Assembly (NCBI GenBank): GCA_038207745.1
Contig: JBBQZL010000012.1
Span: forward strand, 1 to 24,543
Length of the DNA: 24,543 nt
Direction: 5' to 3'
Source: JBBQZL01 sp038207745
GTDB lineage: Bacteria; Actinomycetota; Thermoleophilia; Solirubrobacterales; 70-9
Shown here piece after piece: positions 1-7,115 of this stretch. The translations under genes were made by a program, and so were the position numbers. The notes under the pieces are model-generated. The model was not told the DNA's origin, did no database searches, and saw nothing but the letters and a program-made list of their open reading frames with translations. Each line of letters starts with the position of its first letter. The first letter of the stretch is position 1.

Positions 1-459
1 GAGCCTGCAGCCGTCGATGATCGAGGCATGGTTGAGCTGGTCGGAGAAGATCACCTCGCCCTCGCCTGCCAGTGCCGCGAGCACACCGGTGTTCGCAAGG
101 TATCCCGAGCCGAACAACAGCGCTGACTCATATCCCTCGAAATCGGCCAGGTCCCGCTCGAGCGCTCGGTGTGGCTCCATATCGCCTGAGACAAGGCGGG
201 AGGCACCTGCGCCGGCGCCCCATTTGATCGCCGCCTCTGCGGCTGCCTCGCGAACCCGCGGGTCATCGGCAAGTCCGAGGTAGTTGTTTGAGCACAGCAG
301 CAGTACCTCGTGGCCGTCCACGACGACCGACGATCCCTGCGGACCCTCGATCTGGCGCGGCCTGCGCAGCAGCGCGGCTTGCCGCAGCCCCTCGAGGTGC
401 CGGGCAAGGCTCTTCAAGCGATCAGTCGGACTGGTCGCCCCAGCCCGCAACCCCGGCAT
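1..459 (-). CDS. bioF: 8-amino-7-oxononanoate synthase (BioF/KBL family), partial
   Basis: N-terminal part of a PLP-dependent alpha-oxoamine synthase; the rest lies beyond position 1. BioF condenses pimeloyl thioester with alanine to give 8-amino-7-oxononanoate in biotin synthesis. The visible minus-strand frame contains LCSNNYLGLADDP, KWGAGAGASRLVSG and FSDQLNHASIIDG, all characteristic of the BioF/2-amino-3-ketobutyrate-CoA-ligase family. The start is uncertain. An in-frame ATG at 459 overlaps the end of bioB by 38 bp. A TTG at 417 would follow the bioB stop by 4 nt and gives an N-terminus closer to the usual length. Neither has a clear Shine-Dalgarno sequence. Its position directly after bioB favours BioF over the threonine-pathway paralogue Kbl. 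Confidence 0.87.
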   Translation of the reverse strand, partial: MPGLRAGATSPTDRLKSLARHLEGLRQAALLRRPRQIEGPQGSSVVVDGHEVLLLCSNNYLGLADDPRVREAAAEAAIKWGAGAGASRLVSGDMEPHRALERDLADFEGYESALLFGSGYLANTGVLAALAGEGEVIFSDQLNHASIIDGCRL

Positions 460-1624
460 CGACCGAGGTGGCCGCCGGCTGCTCGACGCGATCGCCGGTG
501 GCGGCCGGAACTGGGTAGGGAGGCGGCTTCTTTGCCTTCTTGATCACCCGGAGCTGCGTCGAGGGATCCCAGAAGTTGGCCTCGTCCTGATGGTCGATCA
601 GCTGATCGATCGGGGTTTTCGGTGTCTCACCGTCGAGCCATCCATCGCGATTGTCGGGACGGGGATTTGAGCCGTTGTCGGGCTGGCGGGCGACGTTGAG
701 ACCGAGTTCTTCGAACATTGCGCGGTCGTCCTCGGGCTCGGCACCGAGCGTGGTCAGGAAGTTGCCCATCATCACGCCGTTGAGTCCGGCCTTGACGGCC
801 AGCGGCTGCAGGTCGCCGAGGTTCTCCGTCCGGCCCGCGCAGAGGCGAAAGAGCGCGCCCGGGATGATCAGCCGGAAGATCGCGACCCACTTGACGACAT
901 CCCAGGGGTCCATCAGCGGGCGATCCCCGAACTTCGTCCCATCGCGCGGGTTGAGCAGGTTGATCGGGACCGAGGTCGGGTTCAGCTCTGTCAGCTCAAA
1001 CGCCATCTCGACCCGCTGGCGCGGGCTCTCCCCGAGGTTGAGGATGCCACCGACGCAGGTCTCGAGGCCCGCCTCGGCGACCGCGTTGATGGTCCGGATC
1101 CGGCCCTCGTAGCGAACCGTGGTGGAGACCTCCGGGTAGTAGGAGCGCGACGACTCGACGTTGTGATGGACCCGTTGGATCCCCGCCTCCTTCAGCTGCC
1201 TCGCGCGGTCGACGCTCATGTGGCCGATCGAGGCGCAGCGCTTCAGGTTGGTCTGCTCGCTGACCAGCCTCGCACCTTCGAGGATCTTCGCGAAGTCGCG
1301 CTTTGAGAGCCCTTGGCCCTGGGTGACCATGCAGAAGCGGTGCGCGCCGGCAGCCTCTGCGGCCCTTGCGTGCTCGAGGAGCTGCTCGGGCTCCATCATC
1401 GCGTGCATCGGCGTATCCGACTCCGCGTAGCGCGACTGGGCGCAGAAGCCGCAGTCCTCCGCGCATCCGCCGGATTTGGCATTGACCAGGGAACACATGT
1501 CCGTGGAGTCGCCGAAGTTCTCCTGGCGAACCGTCCAGGCACGTTCGATGATCCCCTCGATCCCCTCCCGGCCACTGACATCTGCAAGCTCAAGTGCGTC
1601 TTCGAAGCTGATCAGGGATGCCAT
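422..1624 (-). CDS. bioB: Biotin synthase BioB with long C-terminal tail
   Basis: Radical SAM enzyme that inserts sulfur into dethiobiotin, the last step of biotin synthesis. The radical-SAM cluster motif C-x3-C-x2-C is at Cys54, Cys58 and Cys61 (GGCAEDCGFCAQS). Family motifs follow: HHNVESSRSYYPEV, GGILNLGES and INLLNPRDGTKFGD. The start is the ATG at 1624 (MASLISFED) because GGAAGGA lies about 7 nt upstream; an upstream in-frame TTG would place that Shine-Dalgarno inside the gene. The protein is 400 aa, whereas BioB is usually about 320-350. The core ends near residue 316 and is followed by an acidic, then Lys/Pro-rich tail of about 84 residues of unknown role. It is upstream of bioF and divergent from the GH3 gene. 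Confidence 0.95.
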   Translation of the reverse strand: MASLISFEDALELADVSGREGIEGIIERAWTVRQENFGDSTDMCSLVNAKSGGCAEDCGFCAQSRYAESDTPMHAMMEPEQLLEHARAAEAAGAHRFCMVTQGQGLSKRDFAKILEGARLVSEQTNLKRCASIGHMSVDRARQLKEAGIQRVHHNVESSRSYYPEVSTTVRYEGRIRTINAVAEAGLETCVGGILNLGESPRQRVEMAFELTELNPTSVPINLLNPRDGTKFGDRPLMDPWDVVKWVAIFRLIIPGALFRLCAGRTENLGDLQPLAVKAGLNGVMMGNFLTTLGAEPEDDRAMFEELGLNVARQPDNGSNPRPDNRDGWLDGETPKTPIDQLIDHQDEANFWDPSTQLRVIKKAKKPPPYPVPAATGDRVEQPAATSVDAGVAGWGDQSD

Positions 1625-1665
1625 CGGTGTTCCTTCCAAATCGGTTGTGAGGTCCTCTGGACGAA

Positions 1666-1671
1666 TACGAT
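1666..1671 (+). promoter_or_regulatory. Candidate -10 (TACGAT) for leaderless GH3 gene
   Basis: TACGAT fits TANNNT and ends 7 nt before the GTG at 1679, so transcription would start at or next to the start codon. A TTGTGA at 1645-1650 could serve as a weak -35 with a short 15-nt spacer. No Shine-Dalgarno precedes the GTG. Confidence 0.4.
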
Positions 1672-1678
1672 CCGCCCG

Positions 1679-2803
1679 GTGACCTCCAAGTCTTTCCTAT
1701 CTTGGTTTTTCGTGTCCGCTGTGTTGCTCCTGCCGCTGGCGATCTTCTGGACGGGCATCTTCGACGGAAGTTACAGCGGCGTCAGGAGCACGGTGGCGCG
1801 ATCGCCGACGGCCAAGGGTCTGAGCGCAGGGGAGATGGCGGGAACCCGCGTGGCAAGTGGCTTTCCCGGAACTCACATCACTCCGACCCTGCGCAGGTCG
1901 ATCCGTCTCGGCCGGATCGGCGGCGTGATCCTCTTCTCCCGCAATATCGCCGGGCGATCGGAGGTCCGCAGGCTTATCCACAACCTCCAGACGATCCCGA
2001 GGCCCGCCGGGCTCCGCGGACGCCTGCTTGTGATGGTCGACCAGGAGGGCGGGCTGGTGAAGAGACTCGGCGGCGCGCCCAGCGCGTCGGCCGAGACGAT
2101 GGGTGCCAAGGGGCGTGCCTACAGCAAGCTGCAGGGTCGCCTCACGGGCAGGAGCCTCCGAAACGCCGGCTTCAACGTCGACCTGGCTCCGGTCGTGGAC
2201 GTGGGACGTCCCGGCGGAAACATCGAGGACACGGACCGTGCCTTCGGCTCGACTTCGGTCAGGGTCCGGACCACCGCAATCCCCTTCGCGCGGGAGATGC
2301 AGAAGGCCGGCGTGTCGGCAACCGCGAAGCACTTCCCCGGCCTTGGCGCCGTGAAGATCAACACCGACGACGCCGCGCAGAAGATCCGGCTCTCGAAGGA
2401 CAAGATCCGCAGAGTCGACGAGGGCCCCTTCAGGGCCTTCGCCGAGGCGGGCGGCGACGTGGTCATGGTCAACACAGCGATCTACCCGGCCTTCTCCGGA
2501 AAACCGGCGGCGTTTTCGAGGAAGATTGCCACGCATGAGTTGCGCGGGATGGCCGGATTCAAGGGAGTTTCGATAACCGATGATCTTCTTGCGGCAGCCG
2601 CACTGGCCTACGGAGGCCCCCCGAAGAGTTCGGTGGACACAGCGCGTGCGGGTGTTGACATCGCCCTGTTCAGCGAACTCGGATCGGCACTCGATGCGCA
2701 GCGCGCCATGAGGCGCAAACTCGTCTCCGGCGGTTTCGGGCGACCTGCCTTCGTCAGGTCGGTCAACCGTGTTCTGGCGCTACGTGGTGGAACCGGAAAC
2801 TGA
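1679..2803 (+). CDS. Membrane-anchored glycoside hydrolase family 3 (NagZ-like) protein
   Basis: Resembles beta-N-acetylhexosaminidase NagZ, which removes GlcNAc from peptidoglycan fragments. The GTG at 1679 gives 374 aa with an N-terminal signal anchor (about residues 6-27), so the enzyme domain should face outward. GH3 motifs are present: GGVILFSRN (81-89), DQEGG (121-125), KHFPG (217-221) and a SITDD motif near 299-302 with the candidate nucleophile Asp301. The loop after KHFPG reads GLGAVKINTDDA. NagZ normally has GHG...DSH there, supplying the catalytic His general acid, and that His is absent. Activity or substrate may therefore differ from true NagZ. The 3' end overlaps the convergent diguanylate cyclase gene by 24 bp. 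Confidence 0.82.
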   Translation: MTSKSFLSWFFVSAVLLLPLAIFWTGIFDGSYSGVRSTVARSPTAKGLSAGEMAGTRVASGFPGTHITPTLRRSIRLGRIGGVILFSRNIAGRSEVRRLIHNLQTIPRPAGLRGRLLVMVDQEGGLVKRLGGAPSASAETMGAKGRAYSKLQGRLTGRSLRNAGFNVDLAPVVDVGRPGGNIEDTDRAFGSTSVRVRTTAIPFAREMQKAGVSATAKHFPGLGAVKINTDDAAQKIRLSKDKIRRVDEGPFRAFAEAGGDVVMVNTAIYPAFSGKPAAFSRKIATHELRGMAGFKGVSITDDLLAAAALAYGGPPKSSVDTARAGVDIALFSELGSALDAQRAMRRKLVSGGFGRPAFVRSVNRVLALRGGTGN

Positions 2804-4702
2804 ACCCGGGGCGTTCTGCCCCCGGTCGTAGGCGAAGACGCAGTTGCGACCCGCCTCCTTGGCCGCGTACATCGCCGCATCGGCCTGGGTGACGATACGA
2901 TCGAAGGTGTCATCGAGGGCATCGCCATAGGTGCTGATCCCGATGCTGACCGTGACCCGAAGATCCGGATGCTCCGGCCAGCGATGGTCCTTGATCGATT
3001 CCAAGACGGAGTCCGCCACGATCATCGCCTCCCGAAGCGTGGTTTCCGGCAGGGCGATCGCGAACTCGTCGCCACCCAGCCTGGCGAGGATGTCCGACTC
3101 GCGAGCCCGTTCGCCCAGGATCGTCGCGATGCTGCGGATCACGGCGTCCCCGGTCGAGTGCCCGAGAGAGTCATTGATCAGCTTGAAGCGATCGACGTCT
3201 ACAAGCAGGAATGCGCCGTTGTCCTGACGGCGGTGGGTCCGTGCCAGCTCCGTCCCTATCTCCTCCTCGAGGCGCCGCCGATTCTTGAGCCCGGTCAGCG
3301 AATCCTCTCCGGCCAGCCGCTCGAGGTCCCACTGGAGCCTCTTCCGGTCCTCGATGTCGCGGGTCGAAGCCTGGATCTCGGTCACTTCACCGGTTTCCGG
3401 ATCATTGATTGCGCGGAGCGTTGATTCGACCCATGCAAAGCTGCCGTTTGCGCGCCTCAACCTGAACTCGATCGTCTCGACCCCGGTCATCCGGTCGAGG
3501 CGGTCGATGATGTCATCAACCTGTGCGGCATCCGTCGGGTGCAGAAAATGGCTGACCGGCTGGTCGACCATCTCGACGGGCTCCCAGCCGAAGAGATGCC
3601 GCGCCGACGACGAGACGTACCGGATGTTCCCGAGCGGATCGTGGACGGAGACCATGTCGGAGGAGTTCTCGGCAAGCAATCGATACTGACGATTGGCTTC
3701 GGCTTCGGTTTGCTGTGCCTGGTCGCGCTCGATCACACGCTGGCTGGCGAGATCCACCGCCCTGCGTTCGCGGCGCGACCAGGTGACCAGCAGGATGCCG
3801 AACAGAAGGGCAAGCAGAATGCCTCCGAGGGCGATCAGAGCGGGTATGAAGAGGCCTGGGCTGCCGTTCTTCGCCAGCACCACCAGCCAGGGCTCATCGG
3901 CGATCCAGACCGGTTGCACAGATGATTCGTCGCCTATCCCTGCCGCATTCGTCCGCGATCCTGCTGTCGTTTCCGGAATCAACTGCGAGTCGGACCCTGG
4001 CGGGGCGGCATTCGCGACATCCCGTTCGAGCGTGATGCGGTCGATCACCCCCGCCATGAACCCGATCAGCGCGGTTCGCCGTTGCTGAACCGTCGAAATC
4101 GGGGCTCCCCCGCGGTAGAACGGTTCGTAGACGAATACTCCGCGGCGTCCATTCAGATCTGTCCGGGTCGTCGGAGTGGCGGTCGCTGCTCCCGTCCTGA
4201 CGGACTTTGCCATTGCCGGGCGCCGCACCGGAAACGAGCCATGCTCGATACCGATCAGACTCGTGGCCGGTTCCCGGGACTGCGCCGCGATGACCGGGAA
4301 GAGTGCCCGGCGGGCGCTGTCGAACCGAGGAAGCGCAGCGAGCGGGCCAAAGCGGATCGGGGTTCCCGTCCTTCGTTCCAGCGCGGGGGCGCCTGATGGC
4401 CGGAGACGCCGGATAAGGAGAGTCTGGGAGAAGACGTTCTGCGCGAGCAGCGAGCGGGAAAGCTCCCGGAAGTTGTCCCCGCCCTTGATCGGGGAGCCTT
4501 GAATCGAAGACGCCGCGGTCGCCAGCCTGGCGATCGAAAGTCCCACTCCGGTCTCGGTATCGCGGGCGATCAGCTGGGCATCGCGGTCCTGGCGATTCAT
4601 GAACTCGCTCGAGTTGTGGTTGGCAACCGATATCGCCAGGGCGACCGTGGTCCCGACAACCCCCAGCAGAATTGCCCAGCTGAGCGGAGTTCGAATGTTC
4701 AT
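2780..4702 (-). CDS. Diguanylate cyclase with extracellular CHASE sensor, PAS and GGDEF domains
   Basis: Membrane-bound enzyme predicted to make cyclic di-GMP from two GTP in response to an extracytoplasmic signal. Order in the 640-aa protein: TM1 (about 8-27), extracytoplasmic CHASE-like region (about 30-280, with GVFVYEPFY), TM2 (about 284-308), coiled linker, PAS (about 338-455, ending in a PAC-like STRDIEDRK), and GGDEF (about 465-625). The active-site motif GGDEF is intact at 543-547. The product-inhibition I-site RxxD (R534-D537) sits the usual five residues before it, so the enzyme should be active and feedback-controlled. No EAL domain is present. The ATG lies 12 nt after the glycosylase stop, so it may be the last gene of the run, with its own promoter as well. 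Confidence 0.92.
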   Translation of the reverse strand: MNIRTPLSWAILLGVVGTTVALAISVANHNSSEFMNRQDRDAQLIARDTETGVGLSIARLATAASSIQGSPIKGGDNFRELSRSLLAQNVFSQTLLIRRLRPSGAPALERRTGTPIRFGPLAALPRFDSARRALFPVIAAQSREPATSLIGIEHGSFPVRRPAMAKSVRTGAATATPTTRTDLNGRRGVFVYEPFYRGGAPISTVQQRRTALIGFMAGVIDRITLERDVANAAPPGSDSQLIPETTAGSRTNAAGIGDESSVQPVWIADEPWLVVLAKNGSPGLFIPALIALGGILLALLFGILLVTWSRRERRAVDLASQRVIERDQAQQTEAEANRQYRLLAENSSDMVSVHDPLGNIRYVSSSARHLFGWEPVEMVDQPVSHFLHPTDAAQVDDIIDRLDRMTGVETIEFRLRRANGSFAWVESTLRAINDPETGEVTEIQASTRDIEDRKRLQWDLERLAGEDSLTGLKNRRRLEEEIGTELARTHRRQDNGAFLLVDVDRFKLINDSLGHSTGDAVIRSIATILGERARESDILARLGGDEFAIALPETTLREAMIVADSVLESIKDHRWPEHPDLRVTVSIGISTYGDALDDTFDRIVTQADAAMYAAKEAGRNCVFAYDRGQNAPGSVSGSTT

Positions 4703-4711
4703 CAGTGACGC

Positions 4712-4717
4712 AGGTTA
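4712..4717 (-). promoter_or_regulatory. Candidate -10 (TAACCT) for the diguanylate cyclase gene
   Basis: TAACCT on the minus strand ends 9 nt before the ATG at 4702, and no Shine-Dalgarno is visible. The hexamer shares its first bases with the TAA stop codon of the upstream glycosylase gene, so an internal promoter may be embedded in the operon. Confidence 0.35.
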
Positions 4718-5350
4718 CCCGGCTGCGTCGCCGGCGAGAGATCCCCACAGATAGATGCTGGCCAGGGTTCTGTGGGGTCGCCACGGCATCGCGCGCTCGA
4801 TCACCTCGGCAGGAGTCGGCATCTCGCCGAGCTCATACTCGATCTGGATCGACTTGCGAATGCCGAGATCTCCCGAGGGGATCACATCGGGTCTTCTCAG
4901 GTGGGAGATCAGAAATGCCTCGGCGCTCCACGGGCCGAGTCCGCGAACCGCGACAATCTCCGCGACGACCTCCTCGTCTGGAAGCTGATCGAGGCTGTCG
5001 AGCTCGAGTTCGCCGGTGCTCGATCGCAGCGCCAGATCCTTCAGGTACTCGACCTTTCGCCCGGAGAGCCCAGCTGACCTGAGCGTCTCCACGCTAAGGT
5101 CAAGCGTCTGCCCGGGGGTCGGGTGGCCTTCGTCATAGAGTTCGCAGAGGCGGGCATAGACAGAGGCGGCCGCCCTGGTCGAGATCTGCTGGCCGGTGAT
5201 CGTACGCGCAAGTGCGTCAAAAGCCCCGACGGTGGGCCGCTTCGCGAGTCTTGCCTCGAGCGAGAGCTCGCCCAGGCGAATGATCAGTGCGGCAAACACC
5301 GGATCGGCTGCTGCAAGGGCGGACCGCGCGTCCGCTACCGACCCTTCCAC
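4715..5350 (-). CDS. DNA-3-methyladenine glycosylase II (AlkA-type HhH-GPD)
   Basis: Base-excision repair glycosylase that removes alkylated purines from DNA. The 211-aa protein has the HhH-GPD fold: ARTITGQQIS (48-57), a first helix-hairpin region (LRSAGLSGRK, 90-99), the HhH motif VRGLGPWSAEAFLI (135-148), and PSGDLGIRK with the catalytic Asp161. It lacks the extra N-terminal domain of E. coli AlkA and is close to the short bacterial/yeast Mag1 type. It starts at GTG 5350, overlapping the end of the crotonase gene by 16 bp, so it is probably translated from the same mRNA. A DNA-repair gene in an acyl-CoA/biotin operon is an odd pairing and may be only positional. Confidence 0.9.
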   Translation of the reverse strand: MEGSVADARSALAAADPVFAALIIRLGELSLEARLAKRPTVGAFDALARTITGQQISTRAAASVYARLCELYDEGHPTPGQTLDLSVETLRSAGLSGRKVEYLKDLALRSSTGELELDSLDQLPDEEVVAEIVAVRGLGPWSAEAFLISHLRRPDVIPSGDLGIRKSIQIEYELGEMPTPAEVIERAMPWRPHRTLASIYLWGSLAGDAAG

Positions 5351-6135
5351 ACCGGCCTGCGCTTCTCGCCGAAGGCCTGGATGCCCTCGCGAAAATCCTC
5401 CGAGGCAAAGCAGGACTCCCGCAGCTCGATAAGCGCCTCCTCCTGCCCTGGTGCCAGCGATGGATTGGAGGTCAGGGTGTCGATGGCTGACTTGTTTCCC
5501 CGCATCGAGAGCGGGGCATTGGCCGCGATCTCGGCTGCCAGCTCAATGGCGCGGTCCGGCAGCTCTTCGTCGTCGCAGCACCAGTTGACCAGGCTGATCG
5601 CCTCGGCATGCCCGGAAGAGATTCGCCGCCCGGTCAGGAATAGCTCCTTTGTACGTGCGGTCCCGATCAGGCTGATGAATCGCCGCAACCCGGTGTGGCT
5701 GTAGATAAGGCCCAGTTTTGCGGGCGGCATCCCGAAGTTTGCGCCGGCGGCAGAGATCCTCAGGTCGCAGGTGATCGCGAACTCGAGCCCGCCCCCGAGG
5801 CAGTGCCCGTTGATCGCGGCGAGTGTCGGCCACGGATGTGCGGCAAGTGCTTCGATCGCGGCGTGGAAGGGATGCGCGACCAGTGCCTCCGCATCCCGCT
5901 CGAAGCTCTCGCTCGGGATCGAGGCAATGTCGTATCCGGCCGAGAAGACCGGTGGCTCGCCGGTGAGGATCACGCAGCGGGTCTCGATGCCGTCGTCGAG
6001 GGTCGGGAGAACCTCGGCTATCGCGTCGAGGATCTCGTGATCGAGCGCGTTACGCTTCTCCGGATTGTTGATGGTCAGCCGGGCGACCGCATCGGCCGGC
6101 CGATCGAGCACAAGCTTTCCGGAGGCGAGGGTCAC
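5335..6135 (-). CDS. Enoyl-CoA hydratase/isomerase (crotonase) family protein
   Basis: Crotonase-fold protein of 266 aa acting on an acyl-CoA thioester. Visible: NNPEKRNAL (23-31), the oxyanion-hole motif FSAGYDI (64-70), NGHCLGGGLEFAITCD and the C-terminal GEKRRPVWKGR. The Glu corresponding to rat hydratase Glu144 is present (Glu118 in GGGLE). The second catalytic Glu (Glu164) is replaced by Pro138 in FGMPPAKLGL, so it may not be a standard hydratase; isomerase, decarboxylase or hydrolase roles are possible. The GTG start at 6135 overlaps the stop of the biotinyl-domain gene (GTGA), implying translational coupling. The partner gene suggests a link to a biotin-dependent carboxylation product, but this is inference. 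Confidence 0.88.
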   Translation of the reverse strand: MTLASGKLVLDRPADAVARLTINNPEKRNALDHEILDAIAEVLPTLDDGIETRCVILTGEPPVFSAGYDIASIPSESFERDAEALVAHPFHAAIEALAAHPWPTLAAINGHCLGGGLEFAITCDLRISAAGANFGMPPAKLGLIYSHTGLRRFISLIGTARTKELFLTGRRISSGHAEAISLVNWCCDDEELPDRAIELAAEIAANAPLSMRGNKSAIDTLTSNPSLAPGQEEALIELRESCFASEDFREGIQAFGEKRRPVWKGR

Positions 6136-6344
6136 TCGAGGACGATCAGGACGTCACCCTCTTTGACCGACTGACCCTCCTTGCAGAGGATCTCCTTGAC
6201 GATGCCCTCGTCCTCGGATTCGACCGGGATCTCCATCTTCATCGATTCGAGAATCGCAACAGTGTCGTCTTCTTCGACCTTGTCGCCCACCGCGACCTCG
6301 ATCTTCCAGACGTTTCCAGTGATGTGTGCCTCAATGTCAGCCAT
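6132..6344 (-). CDS. Free-standing biotinyl (biotin/lipoyl attachment) domain protein
   Basis: A 70-aa single-domain carrier. The sequence ILESMKMEIPV has the biotinylation motif M-K-M, with Lys36 as acceptor. Flanking features fit the hammerhead domain: a Gly-Asp turn after residue 19 and a second EGxxVxEGD half near the C-terminus. It should carry CO2 from a separate biotin carboxylase to a carboxyltransferase. Neither partner is adjacent, but a carboxyltransferase gene lies at 18176-19765 and bioB/bioF at 1-1624. It is the first gene of a minus-strand run and is divergent from the glycosyltransferase gene by 21 bp. Single-domain biotinyl proteins of this kind are common in actinobacteria. 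Confidence 0.9.
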   Translation of the reverse strand: MADIEAHITGNVWKIEVAVGDKVEEDDTVAILESMKMEIPVESEDEGIVKEILCKEGQSVKEGDVLIVLE

Positions 6345-6352
6345 GGCGTGGC

Positions 6353-6358
6353 AGAATA
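6353..6358 (-). promoter_or_regulatory. Candidate -10 (TATTCT) for the biotinyl-domain operon
   Basis: TATTCT on the minus strand ends 8 nt before the ATG at 6344. The divergent gene starts at 6366, so the promoter must lie in this 21-bp gap or within the neighbouring coding region. No Shine-Dalgarno is visible, so a leaderless start fits. Confidence 0.42.
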
Positions 6359-6365
6359 ACCCTCT

Positions 6366-7115
6366 GTGTCAGCGGAAGCGTCACCCGCACCACAGGGAGA
6401 CGTCCCCCGCCGTCCGCCCTCGATAGCCACCGGCCCTGAAACCGTGGTGATCATTGCGGCGCGCAATGAGGCAGATCGGATCGGCGCAACGCTCGATGCG
6501 ATTGCCGGGTCTCTTCCGGGTGCCCACCTCGTCGTCGCCGACGATGCCTCGGGGGATGGGACGTCAGATGTCGCCGTGGACCACGGCGCTGAGGTGATCA
6601 GCCGCGGCAGGCCGCGCGGCAAAGGGGCCAACATGACCGCCGCCTGCGATGCGGCGATGCGATTCGCCGCTCAGGACCCTCCGCCGATCTTCATGGTCTG
6701 CGATGGCGATCTCGGTTCGTCCGCGGCTGCGTTGCGTCCTCTGGTGGATGCGGTCCGCTCGGGTGACTGCGACCTCTCGGTGGCAGTGTTTGCACGCAGG
6801 GTCGGTGGCGGATTCGGCGTCGCGCTGCGCTTTGCCCGCTGGGTGATCCAGAAGCGCTGCGGCTTTGTCGCCACTGCGCCGATCTCGGGACAGCGCGCGA
6901 TGAGCGCAGAGGTGTTCAGGCAGGTCGTCCCATTCGCCGGCGGCTACGGAATGGAGATCGGGATGACGGTCGACGCGATCCGTGCCGGCTTTCGGGTGCG
7001 CGAGTACGAACTCGATCTCGAGCACCGCGCCACCGGGCGCAGCCTCGGGGGCTTCATCCATCGCGGCCGCCAGTTTCGTGACTTCACCAGGGTCTACATC
7101 GCGAGGCGACGATGA
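6366..7115 (+). CDS. Family 2 glycosyltransferase
   Basis: GT-A fold glycosyltransferase of 249 aa. Visible motifs: ETVVIIAARNEADRIG (25-40, nucleotide-sugar binding), VVADDASGDGT (56-66), MVCDGDLG with the metal-binding Asp113/Asp115, and a C-terminal acceptor region GYGMEIGMTVDAIRAGF followed by DLEHRATGR. No membrane segments are evident, so it is probably cytoplasmic or membrane-associated. Sugar donor and acceptor cannot be read from the sequence. It starts at GTG 6366 and its stop overlaps the glycerol kinase start (ATGA), suggesting co-translation. The glycerol kinase and acyltransferase downstream suggest a glycolipid role, which is inference. Confidence 0.85.
   Translation: MSAEASPAPQGDVPRRPPSIATGPETVVIIAARNEADRIGATLDAIAGSLPGAHLVVADDASGDGTSDVAVDHGAEVISRGRPRGKGANMTAACDAAMRFAAQDPPPIFMVCDGDLGSSAAALRPLVDAVRSGDCDLSVAVFARRVGGGFGVALRFARWVIQKRCGFVATAPISGQRAMSAEVFRQVVPFAGGYGMEIGMTVDAIRAGFRVREYELDLEHRATGRSLGGFIHRGRQFRDFTRVYIARRR

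Noticed and set aside
1313..1678. N-terminal extension of the GH3 frame over bioB
   Set aside because: The frame is open back to 1313 but antisense to bioB. The signal anchor begins at the GTG at 1679, so the longer form is not credible.
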